Source: Amoeboaphelidium protococcarum | Lineage: Eukaryota; Aphelidiomycota; Aphelidea | Reading direction: 5' to 3' | DNA length: 64,000 nt | Assembly (NCBI GenBank): GCA_023515745.1 | Contig: JALECJ010000255.1 | Span: 816,001 to 880,000, forward strand | Shown: one piece after another, positions 47,348-60,800 of the stretch | Layout: each line of letters begins with the position of its first letter | How positions within the stretch are numbered: position 1 is the first letter of the stretch | The notes under the pieces: model-generated | Told to the model about the DNA's origin: nothing | The model's input: the letters and a program-made list of their open reading frames with translations, nothing else | The model's database searches: none | Made by a program: the position numbers and the translations under genes

Positions 47348-50300
47348 TCACTAACCACCAGAGTGTTTTCTCTCTTGGACTCGACTTTATTCTGTATTTT
47401 CTTCCTAAACGCACTCTTTACTCCGCATATTACCTGAAATTAACGGAATGTTGTTGGCAGACTGCGAGGATACATGCCCAGTAGTTGCTGATGATGATGA
47501 TGAAGACTATGGAGAAACTGGTTACCGCTTACTTGAATTCTTAGACTTGACATACTACTTTATGCTCTATGAATAACCAACCAGTTGCTATTTCCATTTA
47601 TCACTTGTAGTAGTAATAGATGATGAGGATAGTGACTATAATGAAGACTGCTTCTGATTACTATCTTCTCCCTGACCATCATCCAACATCTCGCCTCTAG
47701 ATTAATCATTTTATCTATTCACCATCTCACTCTTGGAACGATTAGGAAATCTCTGACCACCTCCTCCTCTCTGATCTGTGGTGCGCCTGCTGCCAGCACT
47801 GTCCAGCTAAGAGTTGGCAAATGTAGCAGACGGCAAATCAGAAGAGGAGCTCATAGTGGGAGATCTCGGAGAAGTCAGCTGAGTCCATCCGGCAAGCTCT
47901 TCTATAAAACTTTTGAGCTTGAATGACCTTGGCCAGTTCACCTCCAACTTTGAGAGTCGCGTTGATCCGAAAGACGATAGATTAATCACCAAGCATCCGC
48001 CACTTCCTGCACTCAGACCAGTGGCGTCAGCTCTGTTATTGTCGCCATGGATTGGAAGAACTAAATAACCAAAAATGTTCATCACAGGCAATTGACTTTC
48101 ATCATCCAGCATTTGTTTGTTAGAAGTAAACGGAGTTTAACTATTCTAAACAGAATCAATGTCGGACTTTTGCTTGACTATCGCCTGAGAGTCAAGTTGT
48201 CTCTGTAACTACTATCCCGGCGTAGGCATCGATTAAGTGCGATGAGGTAAGCCACTATGCTCATTGACTTTCAAAGGATCACTAGAGACGGTGGAATCAG
48301 ATGTACTTGATGAGTTATTACTAATCCCCGCATTTACAAAAGAAGTGGGAGAACAAGAGCGGTAGACAACGACATAGCCAGTAATGCCATAGATCGATAC
48401 GCGTTTAGTGACACACATTGTGTAAAACTGAGATATATCCTCACCGCCTCGACCAGTCTTAAACTTGAGAGCAACTAGACGACAATTAAATCGCAAGCTA
48501 CTACGAGGTAAAGAGTTGGCATTAACACTAACATTGCCGGCTGTATTCACCTGAGACTAAACATTACTATTATCATCCTAATTATTGGGACTAAACATTT
48601 ATATAATCTTGGATTCTACAAAGGAGTCTTCAACGTGACGAAGATGCTCAATATTTTCCACAACTTTAAAGCACAGATCAGCATTGTATTACTTTAAATT
48701 AAATGATGATCTATAAGCTTCACTCTTCCAAAATGACGGAGCAGAAGAAGCGGTCTACTGTGACTATTGTGATTAGATCAAACTATTTGCGCCAGTTGTT
48801 CCCAAAGGGATTTACACAGACTTTCGCTGCATAAGCACATCTCTCTTGTTCCGCTACGTGCTCCAATACTAAGACAGCCAATTATTGATATGTTGATGAT
48901 TCTAATCATCCGCATGTGATTGATCTGCATCATCAGCTAGTTGAACATTAGCTGTAAAGTATGAATTATTTTCAAGACATAGCTAAACAAATTAATCCAC
49001 CAACTGTTCTGCGTATCTCTCGTAGTTCTATTAAGCTATGACGCTTGTGACCGGAAAGCATCTGTCTATCAAAATGTCATTATTCAAACTACTCCGTCTT
49101 CTGCTATTGCCAAAGTTCAACTTGGAGTCGCCAATAACATTCTTCCGGCCAAGTATAAAGGATGAAGATCTTACACTACCACTCTGAAAATTAGAATTGT
49201 CCTTATCTTCACCTTCCATCTCTTGGACATTTTAATTAGTAGACTTTTAAGATTACTACTATTGTCTATAAAGGTTCAGAGATAGAGAACCAAGCGTTGG
49301 AAGTCTTCTATTTCTAACATTACTTAATCCACCACTAGTATTATTATTATTAACAGAACCAGTATCCACATTTCTATTTTAATCAGCAGTTAGGCTAACT
49401 ACACTGTCAGACTTTAATGATTATTGTTATTACAACTATTAAGATCCTTCTTAATCACCATCTATAGTAGCGGCAACCATCAAGTCTTTACTATCCTAAT
49501 AAGAAAAAGGGGAGTTATATCGTCCACTCTTCAGCTATTATTAAACATCATTCTACATTTACGAAAGCAACCCCACATTACTTAATCCTAGTAGAGCCTC
49601 CAACTCTGGAATAATAATCGGACGATAATTAACAACGGGAAGCTCAAATGCTCGCCATTAAGGCAGTACAAAAGACTGCAACATCATCTACTTCAACTTG
49701 CGAGACAAGAACTTTGTAAGCACATCCTTCATCACAAATTCATAATCTCGCCGCACCACGGACGTCTCAACACTAAAATCAAATCCTGGATCCTGTGTGA
49801 ATGCAATAGCATAACAAAATTTACGATACGGTGCGGGAACTCTAATCTGCAGCCGACCTCGAAATCCATTCAACTATATAGACACGGGAACTTTAATGCC
49901 CAAATTCAAACTAGCCACAATCTTTAGTCTACATCCACCGGCATACTCAACATCAGCTTCTATAATCACATCTAGATCCTTCGTGTTAGTCAATGAGGAC
50001 GACTTGAAGATTGAGGACTGTTTAACCAACCGTACCGAATGAACAATAGGACACTCTGAGCCGAGAGAGTAATCAGCAATACTAATCTCCTGAACAATAC
50101 TATTCGGTCCACGCAGCTTTGCATTGAGGCGAGTTAAAAGTTTCTGACAGATTTTGATTCTAAATACTTCAGAGGATCGGCAAATTAAAAAGTATCGATG
50201 TACTATGGCGTTGATCCAATCGACATTACTTTCATTAGTTTACGAGGACTTGGAATTATTATTACTTTCGCAATTGAGGATACTTTACAGGTATTGTCTA

Positions 50301-50536
50301 ATACCAGGAGGCCATTCCTCTTGCTCACGGTTATAATCTTTATTATTCACATCTTCATCACGCTCTACTCCATTACTATGTCCATCTGATTACTTTGATG
50401 AACCATTCAATGCATTAACGTCACTCAATGATTTAAAAGGTTTATACACCCAATAATAAAGCAAAACAATCTATATAAAGATAGTAAACAAAATTCCATG
50501 CACAAAACTCTAAACTAAATTGCTCAAAGTGAACAT
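47348..50536 (-). CDS. SMP-domain lipid-transfer protein at membrane contact sites
   Basis: One intronless frame gives 1062 residues. The N-terminus has a single membrane segment (about residues 8-33, FVHGILFTIFIQIVLLYYW). An SMP domain follows (about 100-300: VDWINAIVHRYFLIC, LNAKLRGPNSIVQEISIADY, LGSECPIVHSVRL, VEYAGGCRLKIVASLNLGIK, GFRGRLQIRVPAPYRKFCYA). SMP domains form tubes that carry phospholipids between ER and other organelles, as in Mmm1, Nvj2, TEX2 and extended synaptotagmins. The remaining 750 residues are low-complexity with patches that may include a second beta-rich domain (RFNCRLVALKFKTG, VSIYGITGYVVVYRS). The TM-SMP order resembles Mmm1/TEX2, but no PH domain was recognised, so the exact subfamily is open. 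Confidence 0.78.
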
Positions 50537-50628
50537 AACAGCCGTATCTATTCACTATAACAGCATCAACCTGTTCACGATTGTTAACAGTATTTCAGGC
50601 AAATAGACAAAGAGAGAAACAGAAAGAG

Positions 50629-50640
50629 CGCGCGCGCGCG
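50629..50640. repeat. (CG)n microsatellite
   Basis: Six consecutive CG units in the short spacer between the SMP gene start and the Rictor gene end, next to a GA-rich stretch. Alternating CG can adopt Z-DNA, but at this length it is simply a minor repeat. Confidence 0.85.
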
Positions 50641-50782
50641 TGTTGAAACATTTCACACTTTATTCATCTTTGCCGCTTTACACGAACGGACATTAATCAT
50701 CATCCACAACAGTATTCACAGACAGATACGCAGTGCATTAATTAAAGACAAGTAGACTTGAGGATAGACGCAATCATAATCT

Positions 50783-53700
50783 TCATAACACAGCGCTTTT
50801 AGTCTTGTTCTAGCTTTAGGAATTAGTAACCAGTTTACTATTCGGACCTCCGATATTACTACTACCATTGCCGTTAGAAGATAAAGCAAATCCAAATTTT
50901 TACTGCGCCGGTTTAAATTTCTATTTGTTATCACCATCCTGCTGCGGCTACTGCGACTAATCATCCGCGTCTGCATTTCCATCTTGATTAGCATCGCCAC
51001 CGCCACCGACTTGATTCGCACGTCCAGCTACTTCATTCTAATCACCCCCTCCGCCGGCATTGTTCTGGTACTAATGCAGAGTAGATCTTCTTCTTGCAGA
51101 CGCGGTAGAAATCCGCTTACTCCCAGTCTGTGCAGCGTAATTTGTACCACCAGAAGCAGCGGCTTGGGCTTTCTACGATGCAATCGCAGCCTGTTCAGCC
51201 ATATAGACGGCAACTGAATCTCGAGTGAAGCTATTATCAGAGAGAGTCATGCCAACAATGCCGCCATTCTATTGATTAAAATCAACCGCGTCAAACAGAT
51301 CATGAATAAAGCGCCTTGGCGTCAGTCTATAATGATAAGAATTTACAAATTTCATCACTTTAACAAAGAGATTAATGTCGCTAAACATGTACGGCTTCTC
51401 CATACGAAGTTTACTCAACTACTTGGACGAAGCACTGGCTAGAACATGATTACTCAGATTACCGATATGCTTGATAATATCCAATTCAATACCTTAAAAC
51501 TGACCATATACTTCAGCAGTGGGTTCATCCATCTAGAAATTGTGGAACTACCACTAAGGAATGGATAAATAGTCTTTCCAATTGGATGGAAAAGAATAGA
51601 TTACTGCATCATCACACGCACTCAATTACCACCCGTAATTGACCAAACACCGTCTACCGACCAAAGTTAGTGAGATCAGACCCAACACCAAGACTGAAGT
51701 TCCTTTCAGAGACAGTACAGACACCTACTTGCCATACTCATAAACAATTTTGATCGCTCCTTCCTCCTTCAGAAGCCCTGCGCCAAGCTCACCAGAACCA
51801 ATATTACCCAGTGCCCATAGAATACTTTTGCACCTTAGAACCTGATCATGATTAGGAAATTATAAGGTGAGAAATTGCTTCAATATTCCCAAACTTTAAG
51901 CAATATATCCAGTTTAACGCAAAAAGTTGCATCCTTGCTATGTTTAGCACAGCGCACTAAAGAAATGAACAGGCATCGAAGGAGTATCATCTTCTCCTTG
52001 GCTAATTACAGCATTATTACCAGAGTGGCTTGCACTATCTCCAAGTCCGCCCGTATACTTACTATTCTACATTTGAGGGGAGGACGGTCTTTAAACAGGA
52101 TTATAATCATCATAGTGCACCAATTTATTGCCTTCACTGAGAGCCAACTCGAGCTCGACCACATACCGCAAATTACCCACCTTGTTCCAGAAATGTAATT
52201 CCCTCTCAATGTATGAAGTGTTCTGCAGATATTCGTATCCTTCAGTAACCTGTAATAGCTTGAGTATTAGAGGGTTGCCAGAGCCAGCCAAGTGCTCAAG
52301 TTGCGGACGTAGATTAATAATCAAACGAACATCGTCATCAGTTCGACATTTAGCCAACAGTATTGATACGGCCTACTCACAAACTTCAATGGATGGATCA
52401 TAGAGCTAGGATACCAAGACTTTGAAGAGCCATCTCTTTCCAGAAGGAGATGACGAATCGTAATTAACATGCTTTAAATACTTTGTGGCAAGTAATCGCG
52501 TTTTTTTATAGCCAGATGATAGAATCTTCTGGATGATTATACGAGCGTGGCCGTTGATAGAACAATCCAAATTCGTAACAATCAGCCTCTTTATATCATC
52601 TCTACTCTTCAAATCACACAGCTTGTACAAGCTCGAAAATATATGACAATCTTCCAATAGTCTCAAGCCGTTCTCATCCCTCGACATGAATCCAATGAGA
52701 TTAAAGTACATACTACTAACAGTCTTCTCCAGATGCTCCCGAGAGAATACAGGCTCATCGTTAGATACAATTCTAGCACTGGGATCCAACTCAGTGAGAC
52801 ACTTGTGCAAACTACGCATAAACTTATTAGCGCCGAGATACTTGACACCTTCGCTACTACCCAACAGTAATGAAAACAAATCGAACAGTACAGTTATGTA
52901 CGCCTGCGCTCCTTTACCACTCTTCATATCTGCAAATCTTTTGTTATCAGGTCTAAAGAATGCCAGCAGCCTCTTAACAAACTTGGTCGTCTTCATTACA
53001 TCCTCAAAGCGATTGCTGAACATAAGCGGTCCGACAAGTACTTGACCGATAAGATCCCAATTCCAACACTTGTAATCTTTTGTAAGTAAAATCTGACAGT
53101 CAGTGATCATTGCCTTGAGGGATATATCATCAATTGAGCCGGCAATCTTGGTGCTAACCACGGATGATGTCTATGATATGTTCTGCTAATTGTTAGCCTG
53201 GCTTTAATGAACGCTACCATCTTGATATTAAAATTACGATACAGCTGCTGCAGCAGAACTAAAGTACACTCCATCCTTATCAATGTGTACTAATGCAGAT
53301 ATGGCTTACAAGTTTAGATCATTGGGAGCAAACTTACTAGCCTCTTTAAACAACATTGGCAGAGCATACAGCTGAGCCACCTGATCCCTAGGCAAGTACT
53401 TACTGCACATAAAAAGCAGCTCTCTTAGAAGAATAACAGCTTTCGCCGCAATGTATCTGGCAGATTGCTCACATGTCATCATCAATACCTCAATCAAACC
53501 GGCGTTGATGAATATCTGCAGCAATAGAGACATGTGCTAGTTCAATAGAAATTACCTGGTCACAGTATTACGCTCTGCCTGGTGCGCAGATCGACGTTAA
53601 AACTTAAGACTCTCCAAAGCATTGTTGGCGCGGACTACACTCTTGCTATTGGCAAAAACTAAATCTGGCAGCCAGCGAGGAATGTGAATGCCAAAGAGCT

Positions 53701-55267
53701 CCAAAAGCATATCTAGAATCAGTTTCTTGTTTTCATCATACGGAAGAGCTAAAGCATCGACAATATACTAAGCACACCAAGGAGTAGGAGAAGATTGCGG
53801 ACCCAGCATATAAATTAATCCCGTCCAAGTACTCAACATCAAAGCCAAAGCACGACAACATTGTGCAATATTCTATTCACCAGCCTGCAGTAAATCTGAA
53901 CTATTTCCACCCTGCTGTTACTACTACTGCTATTGTTATTACTACTAGGCTTGCTACTATCCTTGCTGCTACTGCTGCTGCTATTACTATTACTAGAGTG
54001 ACTTTATCTAGGCATCAGTAAAATTAGATATCAATGCCTCAATCTCAATAAATGGCCTGACAAAGCGGCGAGTATCGGGACTATCAACAAAACTCAAAAT
54101 GGCTGGGACGGCAAACTGCAACATATTCGAAGTTCCATCAAGAAGCTGCTAGAATATGACTCTCTAAGCACCGCAATACGAAAGGAGTTACAAATCTTTG
54201 ACACTGATTTCACAAAGCGTAACCAGAGCCAGATTTTTGAACTTATCATCCCCCTACTCTGCCACGGAAATCAGCACAGATATAACACCACGAGGTAGAA
54301 ACTTCAATCCACCGTGAACATCAATGAAAGCTCGCACAAGCTTAAATGCCTACTCCCTCTCAATCTCACCTTTCTGGTCACGAACCAGAGCTTTCAAAAT
54401 ATAAAACTCAAGGCCATAGTGCCATACACTCTTCATGATAGTGGTGTCATTGATGAGATACCTCAATATACGATAGCCTACGGCCCTGAGTTCTTGCGCA
54501 AAATCATCTAGACATACGAAAGCAGCCTTCATAATCTCTTCATTATGTTGACTGAGTTCGTGCTTGGTACTTTTTAGGATTTTAAATAGATTGTTGGCAC
54601 CATCCAGACGATCTTGAGCATTCTCCAGCCGAGCATTCACCTTTTGTAAAGCATCCTAAAGGTTAGGCAGAATTCCCTTCATAATATTCAAATTTGGTCG
54701 CTTTCTGGCCTGTCTAACGTTAGCTCCGCTCACAGTCTCTCCTCCTTTGAAATGGCTCAGCTCATGTTTCCAATTAGCAGGCATATGGCTCACTGTGGTT
54801 GACTTTCGCAGCTAGATGATAGAGTCTCCATCCGATGCAACTGTACTCTTTCTACTCCTACGCTTATTAATCTGAATATTATCATGACTCCTCAGACTCT
54901 CCTACTACTTTACAAGGGTGGCAATCTTGGCATTTACAGTATTGAGTTGACTCTGCACATCCTTGGCAGCATCGGGGTCCTTATACAGTGAGAGCATGTT
55001 CTCAATAGCCAACTTCATCTTGTTTTCTTTAGCAATCTGCTCCTAAATTTTATTAATCTACAAAATTTGATTTTATAGGAAGGAAATGTTAACTCATATA
55101 GCCAAATGGACTTTAATTGAACAACATACCTTCTCAACTAGCATGTTTCGCTGTTTGACCAGAGCCTCTTCATCGTAATCTTCATCTGCATCAAAATCGT
55201 ACTCCTCATCTTCATCAATATATGCTGGAGACTGCCTGGATGAATACTAGGCTGATGATGAAGACAT
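50783..55267 (-). CDS. RICTOR: Rictor/Avo3, TOR complex 2 scaffold
   Basis: Exons 55267-55130 and 55057-50783 (72-nt GTATGT...TAG intron) give 1470 residues. After an acidic start, residues 35-110 form a coiled coil (KQRNMLVEKINKIQEQIAKE) like the HR1 repeat of fungal Rictor proteins. Armadillo-like helical repeats follow, including SVWHYGLEFYILKALVRD. The middle and C-terminal hallmark segments are present: GHARIIIQKILSSGYKKT, RLLATKYLKHV, VLVSQLYDPSIEVCEQAV and CKSILWALGNIGSGELGAGL with SLKGTSVLVLGLISLT. Rictor holds TORC2 together and directs it to AGC kinases and actin control. Near residues 400-435 a tract of more than thirty Gln is spelled with CAG, CAA, TAG and TAA mixed, one of the clearest code markers in the window. 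The Gly/Gln-rich tail ends at TGA 50783. Confidence 0.9.
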
Positions 55268-55776
55268 AATAATTAGTAAGAGATATATTGAGAGTGATAA
55301 TAAAACTAGAATTTAAATGCTCAAAGGGGTTACTTTAAACAAGCAAAGAACTTTAAAACGTATAAAGGAAAAGGAGAACGAGAACGGAAGGGCTGTACAC
55401 ATGCTGTGCTGGGAATCATTCGCGCGGACATTTGTGACCTTTGGAGTTAAACTCCAGTTCCCGTTAAACATTAGTGGACTAAATCCACTAAGAATGTAGG
55501 TAATGAGCCTTCTGTATTTTCTGATCTTGTCATACAGATGTAAAACAACCACCAGTTTTCAGGATTTCTAAGCCACGTAGTTCTCGCCTTCTCGTTTTCA
55601 TTTGCGCGAGCTCGCACGCCCCCATTCTATTTGTGCTCCGTAATACTGTCAGCAATATGCTTCTTGTAACTCTTAGCTTTTCTGCTATCGCATCCGCTAT
55701 TTTTTCGGATTATTCGAAGATAGATTATAACTTTGGAATGTCATTCCCCTCTGCGGCTTCCTAAATCTGACATCCG
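55268..55776. other. Intergenic stretch upstream of Rictor
   Basis: About 510 bp between the Rictor start and an unrecognised ORF. It must contain the Rictor promoter. A short ATG-to-stop frame at 55317 continues past TAG but has no recognisable content. Nothing else was identified. Confidence 0.4.
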
Positions 55777-56361
55777 ATGTAGAATATGGTTACGTGGCAG
55801 CCATTTCCGCGCGTGGTCCGCAATGAACGTCGCTGTAGGATCGCTTCTTCTGCAGAATAAAGGTAAAAAATGCAGTACTGTACAGTGGCTCTGCAGAACA
55901 GGGAAGGGAATGTAATACGAAGTATAGCTGATCCCGCGACAAATCACGATCAAGGATAATCACATTGGAAAGTATGCTTACAAGATAATAAAGAAAGGTA
56001 ATGTTTTATATATTGCTTCAAACCGATAGTATTGATGAATTTGTAGAACAAACGCAAGAGAATTGAGTCTATTCAATCTGTTGCTGGTAAGGATTAAAAT
56101 GGTGAGTCCTTGGCTCTGGCACCAGCTATCGTCGACTTGACAAACAATGTTCCTATAACGAACAATCACCCCATTGAAGTATCCAATTAACCTGTATATG
56201 AAATTGAAACTCCACGGGGCCCAATGTTTCCAGTTGAAAAGTAAATTATGAATTGTTTTCTGCTGAATGAAGGCGTACACTTGGCCAAAGTCTGCAATCT
56301 AAAATTGTATCGTGAGAAAATGATTGAATTTTAAGAGTTGGTGGCAGCCTTGTTCTGTTGA
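55777..56361 (+). CDS. Unrecognised ORF at the head of a decayed region
   Basis: With TAA/TAG as Gln, ATG 55777 opens 194 codons to TGA 56359. Segments such as NKRKRIESIQSVAGK, ALAPAIVDLTNNVPITNN, PVYEIETPRGPMFPVEKQ and LNEGVHLAKVCNLKLYREKM look like real protein rather than chance. Beyond the TGA the same frame continues plausibly (KYQSLFYKNKRFVPLQKRAA) with more TGAs, so this may be the intact 5' part of a broken gene. No family is recognised; a transposon-derived origin is suspected because similar TGA-broken frames follow to about 57.7 kb. No mRNA evidence is available. Confidence 0.35.
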
Positions 56362-57740
56362 CAAGCATTCACGTCAAAGTATCAATCTCTGTTTTACAAG
56401 AATAAGCGATTCGTACCACTGCAGAAGCGTGCGGCGTTACGATGTAATCCTTGTTTCAGAAGGTGAACAAGAAATGGCTTGTGGATGTTAGATGCAGCTG
56501 GGCCGTTGATTAAAAAAAGAAGGCAGTTGAAACATACCGCTTGATTATGAAGTAGTAATTTCAAAATCTCACACGTCAAATGAGGGTGATTTGAGTTGTA
56601 CAAAGTTTTAGCTAGTACTCTTTTGGTATCAAGGCGATTAATTTATAATTCTCCTGGGCGGAAACTTGGTGCGCCCATTGGCAGAGAGTCGGAGAAAATG
56701 AGAATACTTACCGTTAGACGTACAATGTCGCGTACTATTACAAGTGCTGTGAGAACGAAATGTCAACGGATGAGAGGCATAGGAGTAACTACGAAACTTG
56801 ATATATATTCTGCAGTACTTTCCATTTAGAATTGCTGATTATTGCCGTTTTTTCTGAGGAGATTTTAAGAGATTTGATGTTGTTAAGGCTATTTATGGTC
56901 GTACTGTAGACCACTGGGCAATGTGCTGTAGAAGGTATTGGCCATCGGAAGACATAAGATCCGGACATATGTGATCCCGGAGATGGAAGAAATGTTTCAG
57001 TATTGAGAGATATTTGGAACAATTATCGAAAGTGTATAGACTACAAGTATGCGGTAAAACCGAGAGAGAGAAAAAGTTGGCATGAGATCCAGAGTCATGT
57101 ACGATACACAGCTGTCGTGAGCGATCATGATATGCAATGATACTTACCAAGCATCCATGTATAGAGAGTGCTTATGCCTTATGAGTTGTTAAAGCTACTT
57201 CAGTTGATGGAAAGTTGGTAGCTTCTTCCAGCTCATTCCCTATCAAGACTAAAAGACTGACTATGCTTAAATAATTGTCGGTCTCTCTATATTCTGCTCA
57301 ATTTATCTTAATTTATGCTCCGATGCTTAATGCCGTATCACGTCTTAGATTGTGTATACGCGTTCGATGCGATCGAATAGATTAAGAAGTTCTGGAATCA
57401 GAACTCTACGGAGCATATTCTTGAACTTCGCGATTAGATTCGCACTCTACCATTTGCAGATGATTCGGTAACGTTTATGCAACGTCTCAAGCAACTTGTG
57501 GCTTGATTAAATGATTTCTGGGATGCGTATGTAGAAGAGAATTTAGAAGACTGAGCTGTCGCGCAAGTGTTGATGAGTGAGCTGTTATCTGTAGTGTCTC
57601 TGGAAATGCCACGCGTAAACAGGGCTGTGCCTGCTATTAGGGAATTTGATAAATGTGTAAGCTAATACATTTTCTATCAGGTTGATATTCAGTGCATACC
57701 GTTTGCTATCGGAAGTTTAATTTTTCAAGCATTGTTCAAA
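56362..57740 (+). pseudogene. Decayed coding-like DNA, possibly mobile-element remains
   Basis: Several plus-strand frames here keep coding character over 30-110 codons but are cut by TGA, which elsewhere in the window only ends genes. Examples are KYQSLFYKNKRFVPLQKRAA (about 56380-56440) and, near 57322-57650, DAIEQIKKFWNQNSTEHILE then LPFADDSVTFMQRLKQLV and VLMSELLSVVSLEMPRVNRA. The last block has the helical look of a retrotransposon Gag region, though the match is weak. At least two TGAs interrupt it (near 57505 and 57553). No reverse transcriptase or integrase motif was seen. Confidence 0.35.
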
Positions 57741-57891
57741 TTGTGGAAGTAAAATGTCATGCGTCTTTACTATAAGTAACTGGGCATATCACTCATGAGA
57801 TAGACTAGCATAAAATGCCATTTGAAAGGGATAACAGGCATGCGCCGACTTCACATTTCAATAATCCAATTGTATTCTATTTCAAAAAGAA

Positions 57892-60800
57892 TCACTTTCT
57901 AAAGCGCATCACAACTAGCATTACGACACAGGCCAGTACGCGGTAGGCAACTAGGCACACCACTAATGCAATGAGCGGATCAATAGAGTAATCAGTCTAG
58001 TCCAAGTTATAAGCTTCCAGCGCTTCTCTGCCATTCTGAATCGGACATCTTTACAATACATCACCACCAGGCAGTGGGATGATGAGTAATTCAGAATCCG
58101 TGCATGTAAAAGTAATATTGTCAAATTCACGCTATACCATAACCTGAGCTCCATAAAATGTAGGTGTGACTTTATTGATGTAGTTCCAGACGACAGCAAT
58201 GTTAACATTTACAATACCAGAGAGGAAAGACAATAGACTCAATATGAGATTGGTAAACGAGACAGCTATACCTGAATGCATGAAAAATGTGCAGAATATG
58301 ATACCAACTGATTCGCCCACAGATACCTGAGTCAATGCTACTAAGGAATACTTGAAGAATGTCGGTACATCCATTTGAAATCCACCAACATAATCTGTAA
58401 TGAGAACAAATATCATACTTGACAAAATCTCAAACGGCAATTCAGTTAAAAGATAAACCAGCTGGAAGGCCAATGTTCCTACAACACCTTCTTCATACTC
58501 TTCATAAAATGAGTTTCTTTACTGCGGATACACCGCCAGATTGTTCAACAGGCCGACAAACTGTAGAGCCAAATGCTCTTAAATCACTCCAAATCTCGTC
58601 TGAATAGAACTCTGCCCATCTCTGAGTGGGGCAAAATTCAGCGTTAGTACCGCACCGAAAGCGACCACTTGAGACAAGCGAGCTATAACAAGACTTGACT
58701 GCCGGAAAATGTTTAGATAACTCCTCTTCAGCAAAGTTGGTATCAAGGAGACATCAGACGGCTTAAAAACATCCAAATTGTTGATAGCGCTTTCTTGGTA
58801 TTAAGTTACGGTGCCACTATCAGCTGCTGAGACTTTAAACTCATCTCTATGCTATACAGAGACATCAAGTACGAAATCAGCAGGATTTGTCATCTCTGGA
58901 CATTGATGGCCATTAGATTCAAAAAAGGGCAGCATTTCTTGGCGCGATCCACTATATATGACTTGACTTCCTTTTGCCAGCAGTAGGATGTTATCAATAG
59001 CGGTGTAAATTTCAGATTAAGGCTGGTGAATCGTGCATATGACGGTGCACTGTCTGCCAGTCAACTCTCCGCTTGCAATTTACTTTAAGAGTAGCATAAC
59101 ATTTCTTGCATTAAATGCATCCAGTCCGGTTGTGCACTCATCCAACAGCAGGACGTATGGATCCATCAAAAGCTGAATGGCAATGGATAATCGTCTTGCC
59201 TGACCACCAGAGATACCCTTGATAAACTCATTGCCCACAAAGGTATCTGCACACTCCTTCAGACCGAGCATCTGAATCAATTCCTCTACTCTTCTGCGCT
59301 TATTCTCTGTAGACATGGCACTAGGCATTCTTAGCATGGCAGCAAACGTCAAAGTCTCACGAACAGTGAGCGATGGTAAAAGGCGATCATCAAATTGGGT
59401 AACGTAGGAGATGAAGCGCTTCATTTGTGTGTTACTAACACGAATTTTCTTATTGTCAATGATATAGTCAATAGATCCTGAAGTGACGAATCTATTGAAA
59501 GAGTTGGAATGCAAACGGCCAGCCAAAGTATTCAACAAGGAACTCTTACCAGAGCCAGAAGACCCAAGAATAACATTCAATTAACCAGGCTAGAACTAAG
59601 TGCTCACATCCCTAAGGATGATCTTTTATTTACGAAATTTCTCCACTTTAAGACTCAGATTGCGTACAACTATCAGTGGTGCTTTTCTGATTTCATCAAT
59701 CTTCACAACCTTTTAAACTTCTGGTTATTAATTGACTGGAAGGGATAATTCAAGAGGATGAACTTTAGTTGACTTGTGCTTCACCTGATTATTCTTATAC
59801 GAAACTTGAGGAACATTAACATGAAGCAGTATTACACAGACAGAACCTGTGGTAAGCCAAATCAAAGCTTGATGCCAAATAGCATCACCAAAGTAATTAG
59901 GTTCACTCTCCTACGTCAACAAGAATGCATTTCCATCTCCGGGTGAGGCAAAATCAACATCAGTCAGAGCTGCAGACAAACTCGCACGATAAGTGTACCA
60001 GAACGATGATATATATCTAATCCATGCCACGTATACAGGCAAGTCAGCCGTATTGATAAAGAAACCGCAAGATAGAGTAAGAAAGCTGACAAACGTATTA
60101 GCAATCAAGGAGGACACACTAAAATCACGAGAGATTGATATTGCAGCCCAGGCCATGGATATCAAGAGCCATGAATGCATCAAGTTTACAGCAGTATATC
60201 TCATAAAGAATAACCATCCAAATACCGGACGCAAATCAGTAAGGAAGAACATTATAGTCGTAAAGGCTACGTGGGACAGAGAGCGAGGCAGAAAGTTGAC
60301 AATAAAGCTCGAGGTTAGATATGAGCACACGCCATAGAAGGAATCTTTGCGTTCGCGATCAAAAATACGCATTTCATCAGAGAGTCTGTAAATATCCAAA
60401 ATCAGGTATAAATACGGCTTAAGACCAGACACTGCATACGCCGCTCCAGCTCTAGATCTGATACCATCAGCACTCACAGGTAACTAGTAGAAAATCAGAC
60501 CCATCAGCACAGCAATCAAAATATCAGCCATAAACATACCAAAGGTTCCCAAAAAGTCTCTTTTCAAATTTACAAAGCCTCTGCTCGTCAGGATCATAGT
60601 TTCTTTAAAAAATTTAATTATAAATGATCTTTGACCCTTTTGACTTTCCTGTTGTTGTTAGAGTGCACCTTTGGGCGTACTATCGCCAGATTTCTACCTC
60701 TTGGTGTCAGTCTCAGAATCTGCATGAGTTCCTTTATCAAGTTAAGATGACTTCCATTAATCAATGAGCATCTTGACTCTGACTTAAGATTACTCCTCCA

